NCBI GenBank assembly: GCA_944472155.2
Contig: OX235277.1
Span: forward strand, 8,256,804-8,320,803
Reading direction: 5' to 3'
Length of the DNA: 64,000 nucleotides
Source: Trichobilharzia szidati
Lineage: Eukaryota > Platyhelminthes > Trematoda > Strigeidida > Schistosomatidae
In this document: one piece after another, positions 51,700 to 61,743 of the stretch
Layout of the letters: each line of letters starts with the position of its first letter
Numbering within the stretch: the stretch's first letter is position 1
Translations under genes and position numbers: made by a program
The notes under the pieces: generated by a model
Seen by the model: the letters and a program-made list of their open reading frames with translations, nothing else
Told to the model about the DNA's origin: nothing
The model's database searches: none

Positions 51700-51745
51700 T
51701 AGAGCGAACAATTGTCGCTTTCAATAAATTGTTCTTCAGGCTCTA
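51700..51745 (-). ncRNA. Hammerhead-like motif, best stem I, PLE-1 end
   Basis: Minus strand: stem I TAGAGC (51740-51745) pairs with GCTCTA (51700-51705), six of six. Core CTGAAGA (51733-51739) is canonical, GAAA (51719-51722) intact. Stem III starts with five pairs (A-U, G.U, C-G, G.U, A-U) and the cleavage triplet is TTC. Stem II is an AT-rich 10-mer that pairs poorly. Confidence 0.6.
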
Positions 51746-51954
51746 CAATTATAAATCCATTCATTTAAGCATACAATAACCAGCCAGCCAGTAAAGGCAA
51801 ATTAGAATCATATTAGAAAGTGTATTGTGGAACAAGTATAAGATGGGATGGAACAATAGTCAGATAGTTTTTTTTAATGTGCATGGTCAATGAGAACATG
51901 GGACAAAATGAGATGAAGTAATTTAATTTAATGATGTGTGTGTATATATATAAA

Positions 51955-52898
51955 TATAGTCAACAGAAAATACAGGTTTCGAGAGTGTGTGTAATCAGGG
52001 TGTGTGAGACAAAAAGTATATGTCAATACCTACAGGCAAGGTAAAGGTGGATACCGTAGACAAGAAACCTTTGTATCTTAAGTTAAGTTACAAAGAGGAA
52101 ATTGCAGCTGACATTCTAAAATGTTGACTTAATAGAGCAGTAGATAGAACATTTCCTGCAGCTAAACTGGTACTCAGCTTCTCAACTAAACCAGTACTCA
52201 CACAGCAAGTAAAGGATAAATTACCAAAGATGGCCTCATCAATGTGCATCTATGAATTCAACTGCTCATGTGGAGCTAGTTACATTGGCCGTACTCAGAG
52301 GGCTTGTGAGCATGTACCTGTATGGTTGAGTAAAGGGATAACCAAATGCGTAAATAGTGCAGTCTTAGCCCACTTGGTAGATACGCGACACCTGATAAAA
52401 CTTGACCAGGCGTTCTCAGTTATTTACCGCGTTCCTAGTAATTTATCTAGAGGAGCTCGACTACGTCTTCTATCAGTAGCTGAAGCGGTGGCAATTAATA
52501 CCAGAAGACCATCTATTTGCATACAGAAGAAGTATGTTCAACAATTATGTTTACGTTGGCCTACAATAAAGCCAACAAGTCCTCCATTAACACTATAAAT
52601 TCCTTTCACAATTTTCTTTTCTTTTCTTCTTCTTCTTCTATTCCTCTGTTTCATTGACAATCGTTCATTTTCGACTTTTATGATTTCATGACCTTTCTTA
52701 TGATTTCATTACATTAGGTTTAAATAGTGCTTTTCTAACTTGCTATCGTATTTACATAATCCTGTTCATTCCACTTCATTATATTCATTATTATTATTAT
52801 TTGAAAATCGTTCACCAATAGTACTTGTAATTTTACACCATTGTCTCACACACCCTGATTACACTCACTCTCGAAACTTGTATTTTCTGTTGACGTAA
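51955..52898 (+). mobile_element. PLE-1 linker and GIY-YIG bracketed by inverted repeats
   Basis: A near-open frame 52038-52598 with one stop: KPLYLKLSYKEEIAADILKC, SMCIYEFNCSCGASYIGRTQ, CEHVPVWLSKGITKCVNSAV, LAHLVDTRHLIKLDQAFSVI, LLSVAEAVAINTRRPSICIQ. All GIY-YIG landmarks are present, though the segment between YIGRTQ and EH is shortened. Flanking 55-bp arms 51955-52013 and 52841-52898 are inverted copies (ACACCCTGATTACAC...CTCTCGAAAC). Confidence 0.85.
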
Positions 52899-52899
52899 T

Positions 52900-53400
52900 C
52901 CTAAACTCTTCATACAAAAGAAGTTTGTTCACTCACTGAAACTACAATGGACCTAATTTGTTTTTTAGCCCTTGTTACGTAATTTTTGTTGATTCTAATT
53001 TTTTTGTTTTCAATTTCTGGTTTTGTTATTTTTTTGTTTTTTTTCCCTCCCACGCGTGATTGCATTTCAACCTACTCACTTATGACAGTGCTATTAACTT
53101 GACAGTCTCTCAATTTGAGTTGAACTCAATTCACTCCTGTCAATTATGTTAAGTCATTCGTTTATTTTTTTGTAATCTCTACCCAATTCATGCTTTCTGT
53201 AAATAAGCAATTATTATCTAAAACTAACAACCATATAAATATGTGAAAAATAGAGTGACTAGAGAGATTTACGTCAGAAGGCCAAGATACGAATAAGTTA
53301 GTTGGATGAACTAGAATTGTAATCATGATAAAGTAACAAAGTCAAAAGATGGTTACAAGAGGAGAGTGTGAAATCGTTTGTAAATCTTCATATATTATGA
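52900..53400. other. AT-rich DNA, T-runs
   Basis: Oligo-T tracts near 53.0 kb. Nothing else recognised. Confidence 0.4.
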
Positions 53401-53401
53401 T

Positions 53402-53604
53402 GTGCGTCGGTGCCACAGTGGTTAGGACTCTCGCCGACCATGCACATGGTCCGAGGTTCGATCCCCTGCCGACGCACACCTGATATCTTTGGTCGGCCCT
53501 GCTAAATTTGGGCTACTGATATCCATGCTGAAAATTCCACACTTGTACTGAAAATACGGTGTGGCATCAAGCTGTAACCAAAAATAAAAAAAATAAAATA
53601 AAAT
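53402..53604 (+). mobile_element. SINE-B (tRNA-derived), copy 2
   Basis: Acceptor GCGTCGG pairs CCGACGC, A box TGCCACAGTGG, B box GGTTCGATCCC (53455-53465, perfect). Body as copy 1, ending in an AAAATAAAATA tail. The anticodon-arm equivalent GACCA...TGGTC encloses only six bases, so it is not a functional tRNA. Confidence 0.85.
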
Positions 53605-53609
53605 ATGTT

Positions 53610-53885
53610 CGTCAGGGCAAAGAAAGGGGCTGCATAAATTTCTTTTGGACACACGCAGCTGTGGCTTGTTCAGATGAATTCCGATGACCTCTGCTGTATG
53701 CAAAAGCCGTACTCGAAGAACGAGTGAAAAGCTGGTTGAAGTACGATAAAACACTTCATTGCTTTGTTTGAGTCAACTTGATTTGCAGTGTCGGTGAAAT
53801 GAGTTAGTATTAAGCTGCGTATTGCTTTATTTCGATCTGTGTCAAACCTAAGTGAAGGGGAATTTGCCTGATCGTATGCCAATCA
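53610..53885 (-). pseudogene. PLE-1 GIY-YIG C-terminal fragment, antisense
   Basis: Minus strand: RNKAIRSLILTHFTDTANQV, SNKAMKCFIV, then in another frame LVLRVRLLHTAEVIGIHLNK. Frameshifted and truncated by the SINE-B. Confidence 0.7.
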
Positions 53886-54199
53886 TTACTAGCTCAGCAC
53901 AATCAGTTAAACTAGTAAACAGGTTGGAAATCAGCTTCAACTCAGTAGATAATGAATATTACCGACTTCTTCATCGAGTGAATCACTTGAAATTCCATAT
54001 GAAGGCAGCACTGTTCTTGAAAGATGCATCAATCGAATTCCTTCTGAGAGCAATAAACCTACGCGAGTATGTTTAAAAACATTTTGAACTATTGATGTCC
54101 ACTACAACTTCAAAACAATGAGATCCCTGTAAACGAACACTTAAATAATAGCGCAACCATTCCGCAATGTCTTCTTTGATGAGTTACTGCCTCATCTTC

Positions 54200-54530
54200 A
54201 ACCTGCTGTACTCTACTGGTACTAACTCATCGAAGAAGACATTTCGAAATGGTCGCGTTATGTCGTCAACTGGCATAATTTAGAATTCAAGTACCATTGG
54301 ATCGGGTCCCAGTCGCTCATTCGTCTACAAGCTCACCTTGTAACCAGAAGGTCTTGGGTTCGAACCTTGGTGGTGTGTGCGTACTGTGAAGAGTCCCAAG
54401 CTAGGACGAAACGGCTGTCCAGTACTCCCAGGTTTTCCAGTGGTTCTCTAACTGATGTCAGCTCATGATATAATCCTCCTTGCAGTCAAACAAAATCCCT
54501 ACAAAAACAATACTTGAATAATAATCTGAT
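54200..54530 (+). mobile_element. SINE-A, reference copy
   Basis: 5' flank (ACTAACTCATCGAAGAAGAC), GGATCGGGTCCCAG, weakened A box, GTCTACAAGCTCACCTTG, B box GGTTCGAACCT (54357-54367), hammerhead-like fold 54381-54425, TTCCAGTGGTTCTCTAACTG, GATGTCAGCTCATG, AATCCTCC and CAATACTTGAATAATAA tail. Confidence 0.8.
54381..54425 (+). ncRNA. Hammerhead-like motif inside SINE-A
   Basis: Stem I GTACTG (54381-54386) pairs with CAGTAC (54420-54425), six of six. Core is TGAAGA. Stem II GTCC/GGAC (54393-54396, 54404-54407) is perfect, loop CAAGCTA. GAAAC then a short ACGGCTGT stem III and cleavage triplet GTC (ends 54419). The core lacks the canonical CUGA start. Confidence 0.55.
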
Positions 54531-54689
54531 GCTCACTAGGCAACGCTGGCCCTATTCAGGTAGGTAGTTACCTCAGTTCTAGTTTGAATTTGTTTCCAGT
54601 AGGGTACTTCAGGACGGGTGTGAGAACAAATACTCGCCGCCGATGACATTGGCTAGTGCCAGTTGCGAGCCATGTAGTGAATTGGCAGA

Positions 54690-54840
54690 AGCTGGAACTT
54701 ATGGACTAGCTATTGGTTTACGAGGTCACCATGTAACGGAAGGCCCTTGGTTCGAACTCTGGCAGTGGGCTGAGTGCGCACTGATGAAGAGTTCCGGAAT
54801 AAGTGTAAGCTGTCACAGAATATAGACAGCTGAGTACTGG
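54690..54840 (+). mobile_element. SINE-A copy, diverged
   Basis: ATTGGTTTACGAGGTCACCA, TGTAACGGAAGGCCCTTGGT, TCGAACTC (B box), GCGCACTGATGAAGAGTTCC, then decayed. Retains CTGATGA with the extra AGA before stem II. Confidence 0.6.
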
Positions 54841-54914
54841 TTGGTTTGTAAATATATACAGCATACCTTAGCTACGTTGAATATCTTTTTGAAGGCTCCT
54901 ATCAGAACTTGTGA

Positions 54915-55205
54915 TTAAGTATCTCTATTAATATCTTCCCTGGATAGCAATCTTTAAAAAAATTGTTTTTCTCCAGATTGGGGATATACTTGCCCGTTCA
55001 TATGTTTCTTCGAATGTTTTGTAGAGTAGATCACGAATATTTCTAAGTACTTCGTTCAGTATTCCATTCAAACGAATAACTCTAGTCCAGTGAACCAAAC
55101 ATCTAACCACCATATGTTTGTATTGTAGAGAGACAAAACTCAGAAAGAGAGTATATTGCCCAGCTGATGTAGGTCTCCGATGCAAACGTCTCTATACTAT
55201 GTTCC
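54915..55205 (-). pseudogene. PLE RT thumb fragment, antisense
   Basis: Minus strand: RLHRRPTSAGQYTLFLSFVS, LQYKHMVVRCLVHWTRVIRL, EVLRNIRDLLYK, the YRKPT...FVPL...LVHRAR segment of PLE RT. Short and isolated. Confidence 0.65.
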
Positions 55206-55286
55206 TTGAATTCCCAATTAATTTTGCACTCATCCTTCAAAACTTAGATATATTGTTGCTAACATGAATTAGTTAATTGTTTTTGG

Positions 55287-55607
55287 ATGGTTGGAGGTAA
55301 TCGACAGGAAGCTCCTCCTCATCTAGGTTTCGTGCTAGTTGGCACTCACCAGTCAGCAAGGCGTATCTACAACCTTGAAGGAACTCATGTCCCTTCTGAG
55401 ATTCGAACCCGCGTCACCCAGTGTGGCAGACAGAGATATTACCAATGCCGATTGCCTCCAACCATCTCACACCATCAGATCGATGTGTACCGTGATGGCG
55501 AGCTAACTAGAATGGTGGCCACATTGTGACGTGGCTGATAGAATACAGTCTGCACCAAAGAAATGACTAGACACATCACAACTATTTACTAGTGTCCAAC
55601 CAAAGTT
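55287..55607 (-). mobile_element. SINE-like family C, copy 2
   Basis: Minus strand: GGTTGGAGGCAATCGGCATT, B box GGTTCGAATCT inside GACGCGGGTTCGAATCTCAG, then CTGACTGGTGA, stem II GTGC/GCAC (55342-55345, 55332-55335) with loop CAACTA, GAAAC (55327-55331), CTAGATGAGG. Core CTGGTGA differs from CUGANGA at one position and adjoins stem II directly. Confidence 0.65.
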
Positions 55608-55664
55608 AATTGCTTTGATGATTTTTAATCTCATATTTTCACAAACTCTTTTTATACATAAAAA

Positions 55665-55882
55665 CGGTATAGTGGTTAGGACGCTCGCCGACCATGCACA
55701 TGGTCCGGGGTTCGATCCCCGGCCGACGCACTCCTTTACCTCGCTAAGCCAGAAATAATACTGGTAAAGAGGAAAGGTTGGGCATGAGGCTAGCAACCCC
55801 ATCCTGTAAAATAAACACTTAAGGAAACTTCAAGCCACTAGCTTGAAGCCCTGTGTTCCACTAGGGAACGTGAAGAAAAAAA
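55665..55882 (+). mobile_element. Composite SINE: tRNA-like head, RTE leader body, RTE 3' tail
   Basis: Head 55665-55731: A box TATAGTGGTTAGG-type, B box GGTTCGATCCC, CCGGCCGACGCA acceptor half (SINE-B-like). Body 55740-55835: GGTAAAGAGGAAAGGTTGGG, GCTAGCAACCCC, GGAAACTTCAAG match the RTE 5' leader (35.5 and 18.6 kb). Tail 55836-55882: GAAGCCCTGTGTTCCACTAG is the RTE 3' end. Confidence 0.6.
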
Positions 55883-56079
55883 CTATATGACTGATATAAT
55901 TTTGAATTTAAAACCTACATATTAGTATAGGGCATAGTAAAGTATATGATGAGGAGCTAACTGTTAAGGCCTACACATTTCTTCACTTATTTTGGCATTT
56001 TCTTTTCTAAATGTGTTTAGGTTGGAATTTATGAAAAGATATTGAAAAATTTATAAGGAAACAGAAGTTCAAATGACTA

Positions 56080-56365
56080 GAAAAAAAATTAGCAACAAGA
56101 AACTGTGGGAATAAACTAATCAAGAATTTATTGCCCAGAAACCAAGCCGAAGAAAATGGGGGTGGATCGGTCACTCCCTAAGGAGACCATCGAATGACAT
56201 CGTCCACCAGGCCGTCGTCCGAGTAGAACACGGATGGGAAAGGACTAGTTGGACCTGGGTCTGTAAGTAACATGGAGGAGGTCAGAAACTATGGATGATC
56301 TTAGTGTTAGCTCACGAGGACTGCAGAAAACAGGACAAAGTGGAGGTGTGATGTTGTAGACCTAT
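56080..56365 (+). mobile_element. RTE 3' fragment (left of a tail-to-tail pair)
   Basis: KLATRNCGNK-like region, then IAQKPSRRKWGWIGHSLRRP, SNDIVHQAVVRVEHGW and the WRR/EN terminal motif. Its 3' end faces the antisense RTE starting at 56375. Confidence 0.7.
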
Positions 56366-56374
56366 TTATTCATT

Positions 56375-57403
56375 TACTATCCCCTTGGGTGCCGAGTGGA
56401 ACATAGGGCACCATCAACACATGTCCACATTGTCCTATTCTACACCGTCCTCTTCATCTGACTAGCTCCACGATTGCCCACAATCTGTCATCTCCTCCTC
56501 CAACTCACACGATCTCCTCCATGTCACCCTCGCACCGACAACCCACTCGTCGCTTTCCACCAGGACTCTACTCCAGTAATGGCCTGTATTGGGCGCGATG
56601 TCATTCAACGGTCTGCTCAACATATGCCCAATCAGTCCATTTCCATTTTCTCCTACATATTTGTTGAGCGATTGGCTCCTGGTTAGTTTGTTGCCAGTTT
56701 TTTCTTTGCTAATTCTTTGTGACCCACTGGCCATTTTATATTGACTATTGAGCCAGCGAAGTGGGTAGCAGTTGATTGAATTGTGTAACTTGTTTAAAAT
56801 ACTTTTCGTGACGCATAGTGCAAGTTTGTGACCCAATTAGAAGAATCAACTGACTTCACATTAGTGTTGAAAACCTGATTTTTGTCCTTTATTCTGAGCA
56901 GAAGATTTTTCAAACTGATGTCAGAATGATCAAGACGTCTCTTGCCATTCCGATCCTCTCTGCCAGGCTTTAACATCTTCATCCACTTAGACTGTTTGTG
57001 GTTGAAGCCGTGCGTCCTAGCCAGATAAGTGAATGAAGTAACCAATTTTCAGGTTTGTCCCTTTGTTGGTGATTGTTGCTGATTGTGGTTGTTGTTGCAA
57101 TTGGTTGGTTGTCTTCACCACCTACGTCTTCTCTATGTTCACTTGGAGCCCTGTCTTCGCTGTAAGCCCCACATCTTCTGTCAGTTTGTTGTTTTTCGCC
57201 TATGAGTTAGTCTTCCAGTTTGTGTGACACTTCAGATAAATCATCCACTGGCGAAATTTACATCTTCTAGAGTATTTTCCAAATTACTTCTTGGTCAACG
57301 CCGACTGTCGATGGCGTTTTCGAAGGCTATGAAGTTGAGGTAGAGGTTTGACTTCCATTCTAGGCTTTGTTCAATGGCGATGCATAAAGCTGCAACCTGA
57401 TCA
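56375..57403 (-). mobile_element. RTE RT-to-3' fragment, antisense
   Basis: Minus strand: FIAFENAIDSRR region near 57.3 kb, ENTLEDVNFASG (FADD lost), QVNIEKT, VTSFTYLARTHGFNHKQSK, then WRSCELEEEMTDCGQSWS and the 3' end. Frameshifted. Confidence 0.75.
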
Positions 57404-58640
57404 GCACATATATATATATATCTTACAATGGAATGCCACTGAAGGCTGCTAACCCCTACAAACTTACTTCAATGAAGCCAGATAGATAAATTTTCTAAAA
57501 CATTTAGCCATCGTCGGTTGAACTAGAAAACTAAAAGAAACCCTTTTAAAACCACGTATGACCTAGTACTTTATTAAGCATAATAAGTATTCTACAATTC
57601 TATTTCGCTAGACTTAATAACCGTGATTTGTTTTAAACAGAGCTGTAAGTTTTGAGTGCATGTGTGTTTGTCTGTGTCCCGGTATATGCGTGGACGTTAT
57701 CCATTTGTGATATAATCGCTTTCATGGATGATTTTAACAATGATAAAAGCGGAAAAAAGTAAATAACTGACCTGATAAAAGTGAAAACCACTCCAAAACA
57801 CTCAAACATGCACACACTTGCACATACACACACGCACACATACAGTCTTTCCCAAGGAAGTGAGTTGTGTTATTATCCTTGTCGATGCTGTATGTGAAGT
57901 CTGTGCACATTATTTCAGAGATGTTATCTTCTCAACTGCCTTAAAAATATTAAATATTAATTCCTTTTTATGTGTGCGATGAATTGATAAGTGGATAGAT
58001 GATAGTCTTATCACATAAATGTATTTTTTCCTCCTTCAAAAAAGGCAGCCATTTTACTTTCGAGAATTTGGTGTGGAATATAAGTGTGAAGAAATCACGT
58101 TAATGCATATATATAGTTCAGAGAGAAAGATTAAACAAAAACTGTTCGTCTCCCCCAATATCTGTATCCCTCATCTCTTTAGTGTCTCGCTTTTTGTGCG
58201 TGAAAATACTTACCAGTAAAATTTATATATATATTTATTTATTTTATATATTTATTTGTTCACTTTTAATCTTTTAGTTAAAACGCCTATTTTAATTGAA
58301 TTTTGAACATGTGACAATTTGGCGCCATATAAGTTTTTGAAGCAATTTAAACAAAAGTTATTAACTAGTCGTTAATAAAAACTTCTTTAGTCTTTTTTAA
58401 CCCTCATTTATTCATTTTTTCTGTTGTTTCAGCTAGTTGACGTTTAACACGCAGAGTAGTTATTTTTTTGTCACTTTTTCAACGAATAATTTGATTTTTT
58501 TCAAGTCCACATAGTTGTGCAATAAAAAAACTTCAGTTTAGCGCCGAAAATTATCTTTATTTTGCATAGTGATGAGTGGAATTTTGAAGTAATTCTTAAT
58601 TTACAGTATATGTATACTTCAGTTCTGATTATGGATTAAT
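57404..58640. other. AT-rich, low-copy DNA with short microsatellites
   Basis: (AT)n near 57408-57422, CA-rich tract 57812-57845, TATATA-rich tract 58220-58258. No ORF worth naming and no repeat recognised. Confidence 0.5.
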
Positions 58641-58644
58641 ATTA

Positions 58645-58740
58645 GTTAGTGAACTATTGAAAATCAAAATCAGAGAGTACTGCATACAGATGTTTCGTCC
58701 TTTTCCGGGACTCGCCAGTTTCTGACTGCAGGTTGAAATG
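58645..58740 (-). mobile_element. SINE-A fragment with near-canonical core
   Basis: Minus strand: core CTGGCGA (58712-58718) directly adjoins stem II GTCC/GGAC (58708-58711, 58697-58700), loop CGGAAAA, GAAAC (58692-58696), then ATCTGTATGCAGTACTCTC. No AGA insertion. Confidence 0.6.
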
Positions 58741-58844
58741 AGGTTAGATACTCGCGATGATGATACTGGCTAATGCCAGCCATGCTAAAATCACGAATTG
58801 CTAGGAGTCCGAATTCATGGGGCACTGAGTAGGAGGGTCTCATT

Positions 58845-59060
58845 GGCTGAATGGCCTACGAGTCTGCCTTGCAACCGAGAGGTCCTGGGTTCAAACCCCT
58901 TTGATAGCTGCGTATTTCTGCAAAGAGTCTCGAACTGAGCATACCAGACAGCTGTTCAGTACTCCCTGATTGTTTTCTAATGGTTCTCTAACTGATATCT
59001 ATCTATGGTTAAACTTGAAACACATCAAATTCCTACAGGTAAACTCACGAAAACACGCAT
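58845..59060 (+). mobile_element. SINE-A copy
   Basis: TTGGCTGAATGG (A box), CCTACGAGTCTGCCTTGCAA, B box GGTTCAAACCC, CTGCAAAGAGTCTCGAACTG, CAGACAGCTGTTCAGTACTC, TGGTTCTCTAACTGATATC. Faces the minus fragment at 58645 head-to-head. Confidence 0.7.
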
Positions 59061-59104
59061 AATTCATGAATAATCCCCATCGAGACATTGATGAAAACCA
59101 AACA

Positions 59105-59935
59105 GGTATTTCGGAAAAGATGCTCTTTTAGGCGAATCCATTTTCGTCTCTAACTGTACAATCGTATGTATATATAAGAGGATTTGAAAAAGTGTATTAG
59201 AGTCACGTTATAAGGCAAATGACCTAATTAATGCGTTGTAGTCAAGATTAACAGAGAAACGGAGGAAAATACGCAATTACATAGGGGTTCCTGAGCAGCA
59301 CAAAAGTTGCAGGTAGTTAGAAGTACAAATGAACAAAAACCAAGTCAGTAGAAGTCAACAAGATTTTTACCATGATACTAGAAGCAGTTGAATAATTTTC
59401 TTTTGAATGCAAAGCCCCAGTCTCTCTATATGAATGTGTAGAGCTTCGGTAATGCGAAGGAGTTGAAAGCGTATTGCCCTTGGTATGTTGTTCTTCAGGA
59501 GGTGTTTGTTGAGATGGAATGACCAATGTTGACAAAGTGTTCGATTATTGCACTTCTTATATAGCCACTATTACCTTTCTAAAACCGTGTAGGATAGTGT
59601 TCTTCAACCCATTTAGACAAGATATGCATCGAACCACCGATGTATCGGATTCCACAGGAGCAGGTAAACTGATATTCACGCACAGAGAAGTGGTCAGGGG
59701 AGGGATCTTGTCCTTAAGGCTTCTGAAGAACATCAAACGATTAAAAGACACCAATTTGAGCGTTTCTGTGAACAGCATTCTTCTCAGAGATAATGAAATT
59801 CTCTTGAGGATATCGCAGTTTCAGTCGCCCCTAAAATCCAAGCCTATGTAAAGTTTATTTTCTGAAACAAGTAATGTTTTGTCCCCATCAACTTTTGATT
59901 TAACATTCTTATCAGAATATTTCGTCTGACTTTTT
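59105..59935 (-). pseudogene. PLE-1, GIY-YIG side of an interrupted copy, antisense
   Basis: Minus strand from 59935: DKNVKSKVDGDKTLL, LDFRGD, RRMLFTETLKLVSF, a CSCGIRYIGG-type element, EH region. It continues the RT segment at 63485-64000; the two are separated by the CR1-like and LTR insertions. The PLE-like end near 59.11-59.16 kb closes it. Confidence 0.7.
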
Positions 59936-60813
59936 ACATTAAGAAGCTAAAGCACTCAGGCATAACTCAAACACTCCTCTTACAGTTTGTCAACTAGTGC
60001 ATCTTACCTATTCTTCTTTACTGTTCACCCTTATTCTTTCCTGGATTGCTTAAAAAAGACTATGTCATACTTCGTAGAACTCTGAAGACTGTCAATAGGT
60101 CGAGGCGTATCCAATTTGGCCATATCTCTGACACTGTCATTTGCTAACGGAATTTTGTCAGACTCTGAGCACCCATTCTACCCGCAGCTCCAACCTTGTG
60201 TCTCCTCAAGTAAAACAAGAAGTCTTCCCAGAAGACTTTATGCACGTATGTCTAAGTATGAAAATTCCACTATACCATATTAAGCACGTACTTTATGTGA
60301 TGAAAATAGTGTTAGGTATGAACTAACTAACCAACCTTCTTTGTATTACTAAATAAACCATTTCCTCCACCCTTACAAGATCAACCTTTATTGTTATTGT
60401 ACTTAATATATTTGTTTTGTTTTTGTTTATTTTTTCATAAGTGCAAACATCATTTAAGCTGTTTTATAACTGTTAACTTCGTCTTTCCCCTCACCATGCT
60501 GTTATTTCAACAGAACATTAGATTCAATAATCTATAACATGCTAAAATTTCCAAACTGAATCGACAATACCGTTTGATACAAACTCACTGTTATTATTAT
60601 TATTTTTAATATTCTCAATTCGTATTTCGAAAATGTTTGACTTTATATCGTAAATGCGCACAAATTCCTCTAGTTAATTTTTTTTTAGTTTTTAATTTTA
60701 TTTATATTTTAAGTAAATCAGATACAAAATTGTGACAAATGCTGAGAATTCCATTCTGTATTATAAGCACTGTGTTTGGAATAAAGTAGATTATTACTAT
60801 TATTATCTTGTTT
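59936..60813 (+). mobile_element. CR1/Jockey-type C-terminal RT fragment and 3' UTR
   Basis: HYIKKLKHSGITQTLLLQFV, CILPILLYCSPLFFPGLLKK, DYVILRRTLKTVNRSRR match the copy at 24.25 kb; the UTR matches to about GCTGAGAATTCCA and ends in AATAAAGTAGATTATTACTA with ATT repeats. Confidence 0.65.
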
Positions 60814-60818
60814 GGTGT
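60814..60818. repeat. Target-site duplication GGTGT, left
   Basis: GGTGT precedes the left LTR and recurs at 63480-63484 after the right LTR; 5-bp duplications are usual for LTR retroelement integrases. Confidence 0.9.
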
Positions 60819-61176
60819 TGTTATGTATGTGAATATGAGGACCTTGTAGACTACGAGCGAATCTAACTAATGCGCTGGATAATCTGTCCTAATCGCACGT
60901 CAACAACAACAACAATACCGCCGGGCACGCAAGACAAAGAAAGAGAAGACTGGATGTTGATACGAGAGCTTTTACTGTCTCTAACAACAGTCGAAATGTT
61001 AAACAACAACTCCGTATTTATACAATTAGAAAAATCAATGTCACATTTTAAAAATATTAACAAACCCTGGGAATTCAGTAATTTAAATCAATAACCACGC
61101 AGATGCGTGAAATCAATGATTATGCTAGTGTGGGAAATAAATACTGAATATTAATGATTCACCTGTGTATATATTA
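60819..61176 (-). repeat. 3' LTR, 358 bp
   Basis: Identical to 63122-63479 apart from one base I could see (ACCACGC against ATCACGC near 61095). In element orientation it starts TAATATATACACAGG and ends CATACATAACA; the 5' terminus is TA rather than TG. Confidence 0.95.
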
Positions 61177-61190
61177 CCTCCCCCTTTTAA
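61177..61190 (-). promoter_or_regulatory. Polypurine tract
   Basis: Minus strand TTAAAAGGGGGAGG directly abuts the 3' LTR, the expected plus-strand primer site. Confidence 0.9.
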
Positions 61191-61209
61191 AAAGAATCTC
61201 GCAAACAGT

Positions 61210-61743
61210 TTAGTATCTTTTTTCCTTGGGGTCGATTTGGAAATGAACTGTTTGTGTTCGTTTGCGCTGGGATCGTCGGCTGGGTAGCATCTCTTGTTTT
61301 GCTTCTGGTTTGACTGGTGGTATTTTGAAAGTTTCCAGTAGTAAATCCAGTGGCAATTTAGGTTCTTGGGATGTAGTATATCGACGTCGTATCTGATTTT
61401 TATGTCTTATCCACCATTCATCCCCAACTCTAACCTTGTACATTAGAGTTCCATGTCGACATTCTATCAAGCCTTCGGCCCATTTTCTGTTCCTCGGTCG
61501 ATAATCGCGCACATAGACGGCATCACCCTTGCGGTAATACTTCAGACTATTTCTTCGTTGATGTGACGAAGATGGTAACATGGAGTGGTGATGAGTTCGT
61601 AGCATTCGACCCATTAGAAGTTCTGTAGGGCTTTTCTTCTGTTCTGTCAGTGGTGTAGTTCGGTATGCAAAAAGAAAGTTTTGTATTGCTTCCGGTTTCG
61701 CCACTATGACGATTCGAAGTTGGTTTTTCATTAATGACGACAT
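61210..61743 (-). pseudogene. Integrase C-terminal region of the LTR element
   Basis: Contains FLFAYRTTPLTEQKKSPTEL, LMGRMLRTHHH and YRKGDAVYVRDYRPRNRKWA, GLIECRHGTLMYKVRVGDEW, the end of a Ty3/gypsy integrase core and its C-terminal domain. Catalytic D,D,E part is missing. Frame differs from gag-protease and overlaps its end, so it is not translated as a fusion without a frameshift. Confidence 0.85.

Noticed and set aside
53402..53475. A tRNA gene
   Set aside because: Acceptor and B box are good, but the anticodon loop has six bases and the sequence continues into a SINE body with an A-rich tail; same for 26721 and 55665.
57633..57839. Cysteine-rich ORF
   Set aside because: Produced by a CA/TG-rich tract translated on the minus strand.
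60863..61094. Protein-coding ORFs in the LTRs (also 63166-63397)
   Set aside because: The same short ORFs appear in both LTR copies, on both strands; they are part of the terminal repeat and lack any domain.
61210..61743. Programmed frameshift joining gag-protease to integrase
   Set aside because: The two frames overlap, but RT, RNase H and the integrase core are absent, so a deletion junction explains the frame change better than translational recoding.
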